Under the pieces are notes generated by a model. It was not told the origin of the DNA and searched no databases. It was given only the letters and a program-made list of their open reading frames with translations. A stretch of 64,000 nucleotides of DNA from Neonectria sp. B-13 (lineage: Eukaryota > Ascomycota > Sordariomycetes > Hypocreales > Nectriaceae), in the NCBI GenBank assembly GCA_002682825.1, contig NOKP01000020.1, forward strand, positions 806,001 to 870,000. Reading direction: 5' to 3'. The position numbers were made by a program, and so were the translations under genes. Below are positions 1 to 10,303 of the stretch, piece after piece (position 1 is the first letter of the stretch; each line of letters starts with the position of its first letter).

Positions 1-1320
1 ATTGATGCCCTCACCAGCCTGCTGAAGACGAGCTACAAGTCCTTCAAGGACCGCACTCCCGTGGCCGGCTGTGAGGCTATTCCCATGGAAGGCAAGCAGG
101 CTGGCCTGCTACAGCTTCGACACTACGGGGATGAGATCGAGGACTTTGCCGTCAAGGACCTCCGTGCAGAGGGGGCCTTCCCTTCCTTTGCTGAGCTCAA
201 GGCCCGAGGCTTCCCAGCATCTGATCTGGATCCTGAACTGGTCTGCAAGCGTGGCCTCGGCGGCGAGTGGCCAGGGGCTGGCGACCACCTAACTGTTACC
301 ATGATGCAGGCCAACTTCATCCGAGGCGGCCTGCTGCTCAACGTGGTCACCCTCCACGCCTTTGCCGACCACACCACCGCGTACAAGTTCACTGAGATCT
401 TTGCCGAGGATGTTCGCCGCGCGCAAGGCCTCCCCATCACCCACCCCGTTGAGATCCCCTCTGCGGACAGGGCCAAGCTGATGCAGCCCTCTGGGACACA
501 CTCCGACCTGGACCTGGCACATCACGAGTACATCGAACTCCCCTTCACACCCACCGCAGTCCCTCCCAAGCTCACCACACCCAACCACCATGGCCATGTC
601 TTCTACTTTTCTCCCGAAAACCTCGCTGCTCTCAAGGAGGAGGCTTCACCAGCCAACGCAAAGTTGTTGAAGGATGAGGAGCTCCCTGCCTTCACCTCTA
701 CCAACGATGCCTTGACGGCACTCATCTGGCGCTCCACCATGGTTGCCCAGCACCCCGAACTCTCCGCCCCCAAGGCCGACTCTGAGCCGCCCGTCACGGG
801 TCCCTCTCAGGTTGGCATTGCTCTTGACGCTCGACGAAGAGCCGGAGTGTCCGTCCACAAGCACACCATCGGCAACATCCTCGGCTTTGCCCCTGCCATG
901 CTAGATCTCAACAAGGTCATCAACGAGGCTTCACTTGCCGATTTGGCTATCATTGTACGAAGGGCCCTTGTCAAGGCGGAGGATACCTACCTAGACGAGC
1001 TGATCACTGTCGTCGACCGTCTCGAGGACGTGACCCGCCTGGCACCTGTCGTGTTCCTCGACATGCCAGGCGCCCACATGATCCAGTCTTCATGGCGCGA
1101 ATTTCCCTTCTACGATGTCGAGTGGGGTTCCGCACTGGGCGGCCAGATGCTGGCTGTGAGGCCTCCTGCCGTCGGAGTGACGCACACTATGCAGATTGTG
1201 CTCCCCGATCCCAAGAAGGGGGGAGTCGAGGCCTTTATTGGAGTTGAGAGCTCGGCTATGGAGAGACTCTTGAGCGATCCGGTGCTGAGACGGTTCGCTG
1301 AGGCTCCTCAGGGGCTATGA
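1..1320 (+). CDS. BAHD/transferase-family acyltransferase, 5' truncated by window edge
   Basis: The frame is open from base 1 to the TGA at 1318-1320, so the N-terminus lies outside the window. The GTG at 61 is not a credible start because the frame continues upstream without a break. The acyl-transfer motif HxxxD is read as H-A-F-A-D (His codon 355-357, Asp codon 367-369). A degenerate version of the second family motif, D-V-E-W-G in place of DFGWG, lies at 1114-1128. Both are hallmarks of the BAHD/trichothecene 3-O-acetyltransferase-like transferase family, which moves acyl groups from CoA to a hydroxyl or amine acceptor, often in secondary metabolism. The His-Asp pair is intact, so activity is plausible; the substrate cannot be told. 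No other biosynthetic gene is adjacent on the right. Confidence 0.8.
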   Translation: MDALTSLLKTSYKSFKDRTPVAGCEAIPMEGKQAGLLQLRHYGDEIEDFAVKDLRAEGAFPSFAELKARGFPASDLDPELVCKRGLGGEWPGAGDHLTVTMMQANFIRGGLLLNVVTLHAFADHTTAYKFTEIFAEDVRRAQGLPITHPVEIPSADRAKLMQPSGTHSDLDLAHHEYIELPFTPTAVPPKLTTPNHHGHVFYFSPENLAALKEEASPANAKLLKDEELPAFTSTNDALTALIWRSTMVAQHPELSAPKADSEPPVTGPSQVGIALDARRRAGVSVHKHTIGNILGFAPAMLDLNKVINEASLADLAIIVRRALVKAEDTYLDELITVVDRLEDVTRLAPVVFLDMPGAHMIQSSWREFPFYDVEWGSALGGQMLAVRPPAVGVTHTMQIVLPDPKKGGVEAFIGVESSAMERLLSDPVLRRFAEAPQGL

Positions 1321-1941
1321 GTTCCTAGGTATGCTGGCTCATGTCTTCGGTCAAACCTTGTTAAGACAATAGTGATGTAGATATGAGGATGGGTGTAAGG
1401 TACGGCTGTCGGCCTTTCAATTGTACACGATAGAGATTCAGATGTTACGTCGGCACACCGACCGGTTGGCGTGTTTCGGACATTTGCTTGGAAAGGGGTC
1501 GACTTGAAGTCACGGATGCTGTTGGGGAAGAGATGCGGTTTATGATCGGTTGAATACCGAAGGGAAGATTCCATGAAGCTTTGGAAGATGATTTTGAGAT
1601 AGCGTCAGCCTTGTTCTGTAAATATACGCGCAGCCCCTTGCTGAAATTCATTCAAACAAACAAGAAATTCAGCTTGAAGCAGTTCCCCCAGAGTCTGGTT
1701 GATGAAGGCAAGTGGCCACTCTGAACAACCGAAGACTTGATACCAGAAGAGAGGACACACATGACCAATGCGTCTATCTTAAAGACCATGTTTGCAGCTT
1801 AATTGCCTCTCAAGATGGCGCGAATACACAAAGTCTCAACGTCAGGAGAACGTGAAGGAAGTCAGGTCTGATGTTGATTTACTCAGAATGGCCCCGTACG
1901 TTGATAATATTGTTTCCAAACGACCACTCTCAACCAATAAA
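1321..1941. other. Intergenic, no gene seen
   Basis: About 620 bp between the acyltransferase stop and the split tRNA gene. Short ORFs (for example 1792-1974) have no recognisable content and run into the tRNA. The last bases before the tRNA read ccaataaaag, a CCAAT-plus-AT-rich element that could serve as an upstream promoter element. Confidence 0.6.
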
Positions 1942-1966
1942 AGCAATTTGGCGCAGTGGAAGCGCG

Positions 1967-2018
1967 GTATGTGATTATCTGATCTTTAAAAATTCGAACC
2001 ATTACTAACTTGCTCCAG
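1967..2018 (+). other. Intron 1 of the split tRNA gene (spliceosomal type)
   Basis: A 52-nt insertion between tRNA positions 26 and 27. It starts GTATGT, has a perfect TACTAAC branch sequence at 2003-2009 and ends in CAG at 2016-2018, nine bases after the branch sequence. Length and signals match introns of protein genes in this window (for example the 55-nt intron at 6314-6368). The join cannot be made by the classical tRNA endonuclease geometry as far as I can see, because no intron lies next to the anticodon. Confidence 0.85.
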
Positions 2019-2038
2019 CCGGGCTCATAACCCGGAGG

Positions 2039-2090
2039 GTAAGCAACACCTTCGACTCCAGCAACGGAACATCGAACTAACATCACCAAG
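2039..2090 (+). other. Intron 2 of the split tRNA gene (spliceosomal type)
   Basis: A second insertion, also exactly 52 nt, between the variable-loop bases 46 and 47. It begins GTAAGC, carries AACTAAC at 2075-2081 and ends AAG at 2088-2090. Apart from splice signals its sequence does not resemble intron 1, so the pair does not look like a simple duplication. The exon between the two introns is only 20 nt. Confidence 0.83.
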
Positions 2091-2141
2091 TCGCACGATC
2101 GAAACGTGCAATTGCTAAAACATGTCTTCTGAAGACCGTTC

Positions 2142-2180
2142 TTTTTTTGCGCTTTTTGCACTTTTTCTCTTGCTTTTTTC
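2142..2180 (+). terminator. Probable Pol III terminator (T runs)
   Basis: A run of seven T at 2142-2148, 25 nt after the tRNA 3' end, followed by T runs of 5, 5 and 6 bases before 2180. Runs of this length are standard RNA polymerase III terminators, which argues that the split tRNA is, or recently was, a Pol III gene. Confidence 0.6.
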
Positions 2181-2685
2181 CTACGTCGTGCCTGGGTGTT
2201 ACGAACGCTGTCTCTTGTTTGGCTTAGCCTCTTTGTTCGCGCAGTCATTATGCAACGATACATGAATACTGCCTATAACATAGAATGCATGCCTTGTATC
2301 AGGTCTTCCAATTTCATTGATAAATGTCGTAGGCTGCGAGCTAATTAGCAACCTTGCGGGATGACTGCTAATGATTACCCTACGCACCCAACATGAGTAG
2401 TTCGAGATAGTTGGGTAGCGTCTTGCTGCAGTCGCACAGTAATTAGCTTTGAGTTGGTTAGGAAATCAGAAATGTCGTCATGGAATTCAAAGATATGGCC
2501 TTTGGCCATTGATTTCTAGAAGATGCATACATGAAGAAAAGCTGAACCGAGGCACGATATCACACAACAATGCGCCTGGGGTTGGAGTGCCTTCCAAGGT
2601 AACTCATGGAGTCATGAGCGTCCGACTTGATCTCACTGGTGTCAGATGCAATTCGTGTCCGTAAGCAATACAGAAAAACTCATGG
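2181..2685. other. Intergenic, nothing recognised
   Basis: About 500 bp between the tRNA terminator region and the 3' end of the HET pseudogene. Only short, unconvincing ORFs on either strand. Confidence 0.5.
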
Positions 2686-4642
2686 TCAAGTCAATTTAGT
2701 CGCTCTAAATAATACATATGAATGCATGCCATCTCGATACTCCAGACACGGTAGTGTGGCCTCCACTGCGCTCCTCGCCATAATCTTTTTCTTGACCTCT
2801 TCAGTCCAGACCATGGCAAGTCCGATACGGCGAAAGATTCCGTACTTTCCCTCGACCATTCTCAAAAGCAACATATAATCATTCCGTCCTCTCCCGTCAT
2901 CATTCATTGACCGGGCACACATATAAAACAGCAAGCCCTTTTTATTATCTTCCTCGAAGTCTTCCTGAAGAACATCAAGCATAACGTCAGGCTCGGTTTG
3001 AGTCACTTTCGATGACTCCTTAGTAACCTTTTCATTGTCCAAGAACATATCCCACTGGTAAGTTGCGTCTGACCTAGTAGTTCTGCGTACTAGAGTTGCC
3101 CTTTTGAGTATGCCGCGAAGACGTAGCCATCCACCACGGATAGCAGAAAACTTGTCTGTGGTCCAGTAATCAAGGTGGACGTCTTCAACTTTTATCAATG
3201 AATACTTCACCCGTGGCTCGCCAGGATTCACGCGGCCGTCAACTGAAGCCCAAGACCAAGTCGGGGCACGATATTGGCTAGGTCGTGAAGACGCTTCGGG
3301 ACGATGGGATCCTTTTACCTGCCATAATAGTTCGCCTTCTAGATAACAGCGCCACATCCCGGCCACGTACTCGTCCTCCACAACCTCTGCCATCTTCTTA
3401 GCAATACCGGAACAAGCAACGAGCTTGTCACTAGGAAAAGTAATGTCACACGCTGTGTATTGTTCCACGACGCGAAACCACAGCAAATGCGGAGCGGAAT
3501 TGCCGTCGATACCTCGGTTTGCGTATCGACGTACGCGAGCGCTGTAGTCGTGTGAATCAAGCTGCTTGAACCGAGCATCTGAAGATGTCGAGAGGGCCAA
3601 TGGGAGGCCATCGGGATAGACTTCCGCAGCATCCTTGTCACAGCATTCCCAGAGGAGTTGTCGTTTGCCAAAGTGAAGGATGCGGGGGGCCAGGAGGCGC
3701 TCTTGAAGAACCCAAGCTCTTCGATTCACAAGAGCATTTGAGACTTCCAATTCCCAGAACTTGTAGTCGGAAAGAATAAAACGACCCGTTTCGGTCCCAC
3801 CTCCTTTCCTGTGGGCAAATGATGTTGGAATCGTATGTATTGAAGAGGGAGTTCGCGCAATCCGGTGTCTGCTACGGAGATATTGAAGAATGGGTTTGAA
3901 TAGACATTTCTCGTCAGGGCAGCATCATGCTCCCAATCTAGAGTGTTTTGTCTAGATGTAGGCCCTCGAGCAGCTGTGGATATGTGTCTGTGGTTAACGT
4001 GACGTGATGAGATAGTGTCGAGTATCGTCCCATGGGAGTTGATGTTTTACTCTCTAGCAGACGAACGACCGATGAGTCGGAGAGATTAAAGTTGAGTAGA
4101 CGGGTAGGATACCAGACTGGCTCTGCGACTGGACGGTTTCATTGCGCATGAAGTGCAGTACACTCGTTGATCCAATGCTTTGTCAAGGACAATGTCTCCG
4201 AGTATCCTGTACCCCAGACACCACGGGCGCGTGCGTGGTTTTCGGTGTCAACTGCAATACACTCAGCTTAGGTGTCGGTAGTTGAAGAAGAGTATAGCTG
4301 CGAACCCGTAGCAGGTTAAAGAAGAAAGGCTCCCCTCCAGAAAGTTGGGCTTGAGAAAGTTGGGAAGCTGATGATACACCTGGTGTGGTTGTTGTAGGCA
4401 ACTCTCAGAAAATAGCAGCCAGGATGCCCATATCCCTTTCCGTCGTCTAGCCAAGTGCTCGTGAGGTAGGTTTGGGAGGTTCCGAGGTCGCAAACTGCGG
4501 CTGGCGCTTCGATTTCTTCACCCAGAGTGCTAGAAAGAAGGTGACGTTCTTTCAACTCTAGGGTTTCCCAGAAGCGATTACATATGTAGCATCCTTCATT
4601 GATAGATAGATAGATGAAGGCTCTGTCGCAACCCGCCCGCAC
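2686..4642 (-). pseudogene. HET-domain (heterokaryon incompatibility) gene, broken
   Basis: HET-family sequence runs right to left but needs several frames. The N-terminal part (from about 4642) has the C-x-x-C plus RFWETL pattern common at HET protein N-termini. A later stretch reads WYPTRLL...VVRLLES...YSTLSH, the start of the HET domain, then DWEHDAALTRNVYSNPFF, then NRRAWVLQERLLAPRILHFG in the long open frame ending at 2686. Lesions: an in-frame TGA at 4139-4141; loss of the central HET core (the WIDSLCI region) with a stop and frame change around 3938-3945; a further frame change between about 3870 and 3790. An intron could explain one of these but not all. The intact gene would have encoded a self/non-self recognition protein; this copy should not make one. 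The C-terminal 354 codons remain open. Confidence 0.85.
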
Positions 4643-6170
4643 GGCAATGGATTGGATCGTGAAGCGTTGTCATCATCACTTTGCGTCTCTACGCAGGCAA
4701 CCACGCCAGCCCTTACCCCTGGACGATGAGACCTATGCGAGTAACATGTGATCTGCTCTGTGACTGGTCGGCTGCGTCCTCATCATGTACATATCACATG
4801 GTCAACGTGTTGATATCGTACACTTTGATGAATGATACGAACCGTCCAGGGCACCGCTAATATAAGTGCCCGCCTTAGCGCTTACGAGGAGCAGCCACTA
4901 CCTAAATGGGAAGGTGTGGAAAGAATACTGATATTGCCAGGCAACAAGATGGTGAAATAATTACGCGGCCGGGAAAATGGAAGGATAGAAAAATCAATGG
5001 AATTTTCACGATGGGGAGAACGAGAGTCTGCGGGATATTCAAGAACACAAACAAGTTTCTAACGGTGCTTTGTGACCTAACGTTCTTTACTCTTGATGCG
5101 TTTTCATCAAGGATATCCCAACAGGCACCCTGGTTTAAGCTTAGGTATGACCTAGTGTCCTTAGTTCTGAAGTTAGCTGGTTAGTTTAACAGTATTTTCA
5201 TCACAGGTAACTAAGATGCCCATCATTATGGCTCTTTGAAGCACGCGTTACTTCGTTGAGACGGGACTTTTATCTATGTTGTCAGCGTCTCATGTTGCAC
5301 CTTTCGAAGAATACGATGTAAATGCTTTTTCTATGGCAGGGGAAAGACAGATAAATCGGGACAAATTGAACAGGTCACAAATCTGGAAGCAAACTATGAG
5401 GTTGTTTCACAACTTCCTCAGCCACGAACGGTGGCTACGAGGATCCTGTTAACCCCCCTGAGGCACGATAATTAATGAAGCTTATTGACACTAGCTCTAG
5501 CTTAATCCTTTGAGATGCTCTCCTTTAACTGTGGCTCTATAAATACCTAGCCTAAACCATGTACTGGGAATTTAAGCAATTCCTACTACAGGGGAGGGTT
5601 TCGTCTGCTCTTTCGATTGACTCCCGTATGAGTGGGGAAAAGTCGTCAAACAAGGGCGCAATTGTGGAGACCCGTCGAATAGCTGAAACAGTGACAACCA
5701 GGCACCACCACACACGGCAGTGACGTTTGACCTCATCCTTCTCAGCAATTGGCAGCCCTCATTCTCAGTAAGATATTACTATCGAAAACTGTAGCAATGG
5801 CTTTAAACCAAACGAAAAAAGCCCCGAATACTCCTACTCCTCTTCCCATTTCCTAACGGGCCGCGACTCATAACCCCCGTCCGCCAGGCGCGCATAAGTC
5901 CCCGAGCGCAGCCGACACACTACCGCAACGGCGAGACCAACCACTTACATGCAAATGCAAAATGGATACGAGACTGCGCATTTTTTTGTCGCTTTGGTCT
6001 CGCCGGGCTGCACAGCCTCCCCACGTCTGGTTAAGCGGCGATAGAACTTATGCAACTATGAGAATACTCTAGTAACCCAACTCCTGTTGCATCGATATAA
6101 GTAACCTTCGCTTGCTGCCGAAAAGCATCACTGGAGGCCGCCTGCTACTCTCCCAACGACGATGTGAACC
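4643..6170. other. Intergenic region upstream of a Zn2Cys6 gene
   Basis: About 1.5 kb without a convincing gene. The 92-codon ORF at 4906-5184 has no recognisable features. A TATA-like ctataaata lies near 5536, and a 12-bp inverted repeat is listed separately. The 3' part presumably contains the promoter and leader of the regulator that starts at 6171. Confidence 0.5.
5929..6005. repeat. 12-bp perfect inverted repeat, 53-bp spacer
   Basis: CGGCGAGACCAA at 5929-5940 is repeated as its exact reverse complement at 5994-6005. The spacer contains a T7 run (5981-5987). Flanks do not extend the match and I see no target-site duplication. It could be a hairpin in the leader of the downstream regulator, a tiny MITE-like remnant, or a dyad binding site. 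Confidence 0.6.
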
Positions 6171-7941
6171 ATGGCAAGCACGAAAGACAAACCTCCGAAA
6201 TGGACGAGGGCGAAAGCTCCGAGAGTCAGGACTGGCTGTGTTACTTGGTATGCAAGCCCTCGCTAGCGTTCGCTCCGGTCGAAGCTACTAATTCATTGTC
6301 TTCCTTCTAGCAAGTTCGTTGACTTCCCACTAATATACATCCTCGCGCTGTTGCTCATATCTCTTTAGAATCCGCCATTTGAAATGTGACGAAGCAAAAC
6401 CACGATGTCAGAGATGCGAAAAAGATGGCCATGTGTGCGACGGCTACGAAACCGTCTTGACGCGCAAACCGAAATCGAAGTCCAAGGAGTCTCAGCTCCG
6501 AGATACACAGCTCGTGGTACGACGCAAAGAGATGGCCGTCCAGGTTTCTCCCCTTCCTCTCGTCATTGCAGACGCTTGTCAACTGCCTACTGAGATGGAT
6601 CTCTTCCACCATGTTCGAACCTGCACCATCCAAGACCTCGGAACTGCATTAACACCAACCGAGTTCTGGTATATGCATGCTCTTCCTCTTGGTCACGCGG
6701 TTGAGCCTGTCAAGTACGCAATCTGCGCTCTTGGAGGTGCACACAAGCACTTTAAATCACAACTGCTGAGGACATCGGGCGGTTCCGTCTCACTCCAAGG
6801 TTTGGAGGAGATCACTATTCAGCAGTACAACCAAGCGATACATCACATCAAGTCATTCACACGCACACCATCCAAGAAGAACATGGAGGTTATTCTTACG
6901 TGCTGTGTGATCTTCATCTGCATTGAAAACCTCCTAGGTCGTTATTCCGAGTCCCTTCGCCACTTACAAGCCGGGTGTGCGCTTCTCCTCTCACTTCAAC
7001 AGATGTCTGCTCAAGAGGCCATGGAGAGACCAGAGAGCCTTCAACAGGAGGAGGCGAGGGAAAAGTCCGTTTTCTTCAACGAAATCGCAGCTATGCTATC
7101 CAGGCTGAGCCAAGATCTGGCCATGTACATGGGCGTGGACGTCATTCCCGAGCTTTACTTCTATACGACCCCCACGATCGAGTTTCAGAGCCTCACAACA
7201 CCATTCGATTCTGCGACCGCCGCCGCGAAGCTCCTTTTTACAATCGAAACAGAGTTCAGTGCAAGGCTGTACCTTACTGAGCAGAACTTGGCGAAAACAT
7301 CAAGCTCGGGTAGCTGCAACACGGACTCCACGTACCCGTACTGGGTTATAAATCCCGGCTGTCTCCAGGATGACAAATACCAGTTGGAAGCGATGGAGGC
7401 CGTCTACCAGAACTGGAGTACGCGGTTTGACCTTTTCAGAAGCGAACTGGATGAGAGTGGCATGCCAAAGGAGGAACTATATCGCATCATGATGCTGGCA
7501 ATCGGGCAGTCGGTGTGGGCCGCGCTTCTGAAGCTAAAATCATTTGAGGATGATTTGGAGATGGAGGCCTGCGAGGAGATATTGCAGAGAGCCGAGACTT
7601 TGGTTCAGTCCGAAGTTTTTGGAACAATTCCGGTCTTTTCCTTTGACGCAAATCTAATCCCGGCGATATCCCTTGTCTGCACATCGTGCAAAAATATTGG
7701 GATTCAGCGGAGAGGCGTGCGCTTACTGCGCTCTATCAGGAGAAGAGAGGGGATTTGGGACAGCCAGGAAATTGCTGACATCCTGGAATCAATGGTCATT
7801 GCGAGGGAGAGAGATCTTGTGTCATGGGATGTGATGCCCTGGAAGCTGCCGCAGCTGGCAAGACTGGTTTCGTCGCTTCCCCTGGGCCAATTCAGGATCT
7901 CGAAGGGCGCTTTGTCGTTGGCGGAGCAGGATATGGAGTGA
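6171..7941 (+). CDS. Zn2Cys6 transcription factor (550 aa) with 3-nt microexon
   Basis: Exons are 6171-6247, 6311-6313 and 6369-7941; the sum is 551 codons including the stop. The start is the ATG in gtgaaccATGG, the first ATG giving a basic stretch before the zinc cluster. The DNA-binding cluster begins at Cys23 with spacing C-x2-C-x6-C-x6-C-x2-C-x6-C, and is followed by a basic linker (RKPKSKSK). The rest is helical, like the fungal_trans_2 type regulatory region of nuclear regulators. The middle exon is only CAA. It is needed because joining exon 1 directly to the third exon gives a stop (TG+A), whereas with it the frame reads T-C-K-I-R as expected for the family. Both introns (63 and 55 nt) have good donors and an actaat branch sequence. 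Its target is unknown; the nearest downstream gene is a transporter 2.4 kb away. Confidence 0.88.
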
Positions 7942-10303
7942 CGGAAGGAAAGACGCTGTTATGTAGGATCCTGTTCGCAACGATTGTGGAATGATGTATT
8001 ATATGTGCAATCCACGGGCCAAACCCACTTAACGATGATCAAATATCTATTAGTTATTTGTGCATTCGATTGAAGGAGTTGTGCAGCATCAAGCCCCCCA
8101 CCTTGCGAATCCTCACCTAGACGAGTCCGCCAAGATCGCCCCGTCAATTTATTGCGATTTTGGTCCTGTTTAGGGCCACAGCTGTACCTTGGAATAGATA
8201 ATTAAAAGAAATTAACTATTATTACGGGGCCTTTCCTCGGACCGAAAGAGGCGACAGATGGGAACTCTCTTGTTTTTGCTTCCATGTGCATCTCAGGGTT
8301 CCTCCCATCTGTTACCAGCAAGAAAACCTTGAGCGGTGGATTGTCAGCGCCATCTCCTTTATCGTATAGCAACCTAGGTATATGTGCTTAGCGCCATTGT
8401 GGGCGACAATTGGTATCAATCTAGCATCTTAATTTCTGGTTACTTTCGTCCTTCTTTCTTGTACCTAGACCATACCTGATAGAATCCAGATTTGAAGCTA
8501 TAATGAGCGATCGTAAAAATATCACAGCGCTGATGCATTGAACCCCACATTGAATACCGCCAGTCTTCTGGGCGGCCCTGGAAAGTAGACATCTGAGTAA
8601 GGACATGTCTTGTTTTCTATGACAAGCTTTCTAGGAACACTGTGGCATCAAATTTGCTTTGAGTTACTGCAAGATACATGAGAGTTAAGGCTAGTATGCT
8701 TGGAAACGCTCGTAGCATTCAGAATGGCAGGTTAAGAGTGGCCCTGGTGTGCAATTTCTCTCTTACAGAGATGATAGAAGGCATCTTTAGAACTCGACTC
8801 GTTTGGGTCATTAACAGAACTAGCAGTTGGCACTTGTAGTTTCTTGCACAAAAAATGACCTAACTGATCCCCAAAAAGTTCAGTTCTACGACTGTGTTAT
8901 GCAACAGTGTACCTGCTCTAGCCTCAGGAGTCAGAGCGTGCGAGGTCCGGAGGGGGAAAGCCTGTCGTCAAGGAATCTGCAGTCATCGTTAGACAGATCC
9001 CCCGCATGTGCCTTGAGTCATTCGGCAACAGAGCCCATGGTTTGAGGTTCTCCATGGCGCTTCATGTTGGGTTCGTCCTTGACTCTCCGGAGGCCTGGAG
9101 TCAAGTATTGCATCTCACCTCGATGGACTCTCCCGTTATTACGATGCATCCAATAACTGGGTTGGAACGCTGCCAAGCCCTGTGCCTCGGTTCTCCCCGC
9201 CCGCTAAGCCACCGTCTTCCCGCGCTGATTGGGCCCATCGTATTTCTCTAGAAACCTAGCCACAACGTCAAACCATAGTGGAGTGAGGTCAACATTTGAG
9301 AAGGATAATGGGTCAGGGCCCAGACCGTTCTGCTGAGGTGATTGGCTCTGTCGTAACTATCGAATTGCCGGCACCCGAATTCCGAAAGCCCCCTGCCCTG
9401 CCACCTGCTTCGATGCGGCACCACGTCCGAGCGTTGTCATTCTAGATTGTTCGTATCCTGCAGCATGCCTCCTTGAACTGGCAGTGCAGTGGCTACGCGA
9501 GATACGAAAAAGCAGTCGGATCGATGCACGCCAAATTGCGCGAAGAGGCTGACAGGAGTAGCTTGTTTTGGGCGTCAGATAGCGTGCTGCTTGCTTCAAG
9601 GGCTGCTTCTAGGATTGCAATGATCCACGAAACAATCCAAGACTATTGCTACGCGTTCGGGCGCCACAAAGCGTGTTTAAATGATCAAAAGCCTGCAGTT
9701 TCTTTAGCCAAGTGTCCTCCCTTCTTTGCGAAACATTTCAGCTTTGGAAAAAGCATTCGCCCTTGCTGCCATGTCTGCACTTGTTACGTCACGTCCTCCC
9801 TTGAGTCTCAAACTCCTTTCTTCCATTGGTGGGAATCAACAATGTGTTAAACGGTGTCAGCCACATGTTTTGGTACAATCTTATTTTTTATAAGACTCCT
9901 GCAAATGTGCATTCCAAGACTCTCTGGCTGCACTTCCCAGGAGGTTGTGGGCGTAATACATAATAAGATGCTGAGGTCGTCAAAGTTGATCCCATCCATT
10001 CGTATTCCTTCTTCTTTTACTCATCCGCTCGTAAATGTACGGAACAGTCTCGTGACTCTCCACGGCCGTCATCATGAAGCTGTGGGGCCATTTGAAGGAG
10101 GGCAGATTCCCAACTGCACCTGGGCCATCAGCAAAGGGGCCCACCGGAGAATCCAAGTCTTCGGCACATATTTTACTCGTGTGCGTAACCAGTCCTTCCT
10201 CGTATTGTCCTTCCACCGTCTCCCTGTATTGCCCATCTTGGAGCAGTGTGACCCGATAGACGGATGCTATGTCAGAAGCTAAGATAGAACTCCTAGGAAC
10301 TGG
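7942..10303. other. Intergenic, no convincing gene
   Basis: About 2.4 kb. ORFs of 60-142 codons exist on both strands (for example 9473-9850 and 9854-10282) but none shows domains, repeats or splice structure that I can support. The last few hundred bases may include an unrecognised first exon of the transporter at 10304. Confidence 0.5.

Larger units (their letters stand above)
1942..2117 (+). tRNA. Initiator tRNA-Met (CAU) split by two spliceosomal-type introns
   Basis: Three segments join to a 72-nt cloverleaf: 1942-1966, 2019-2038 and 2091-2117. Segment 1 holds the 5' acceptor strand (AGCAATT), bases 8-9 and a D arm with GCGC/GCGC stem. Segment 2 is the anticodon arm, stem CCGGG/CCCGG around loop CTCATAA with anticodon CAT. 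Segment 3 holds the T arm, stem GCACG/CGTGC around loop ATCGAAA, the 3' acceptor strand AATTGCT and discriminator A. All four stems pair perfectly. Initiator marks are all present: A1-U72 pair, three consecutive G-C pairs (29-31/39-41), and A54 and A60 in the T loop in place of TTC. A-box-like (TGGCGCAGTGG) and B-box-like (GATCGAAAC) promoters are intact, and a T7 run follows. The interruptions at 26/27 and 46/47 are not at the canonical 37/38 position, so standard tRNA finders would probably miss the gene. Confidence 0.9.

Noticed and set aside
1792..1974. 60-codon ORF overlapping the first tRNA segment
   Set aside because: No features; explained as chance overlap with the tRNA gene.
4906..5184. 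92-codon ORF
   Set aside because: No recognisable motif, atypical composition and no transcription-related signals; not enough support for a gene.
9473..10282. Two consecutive ORFs of 125 and 142 codons
   Set aside because: Unrelated frames with Cys/His/Ser-rich random-looking content; at most the right end might contain a missed first exon of the transporter.
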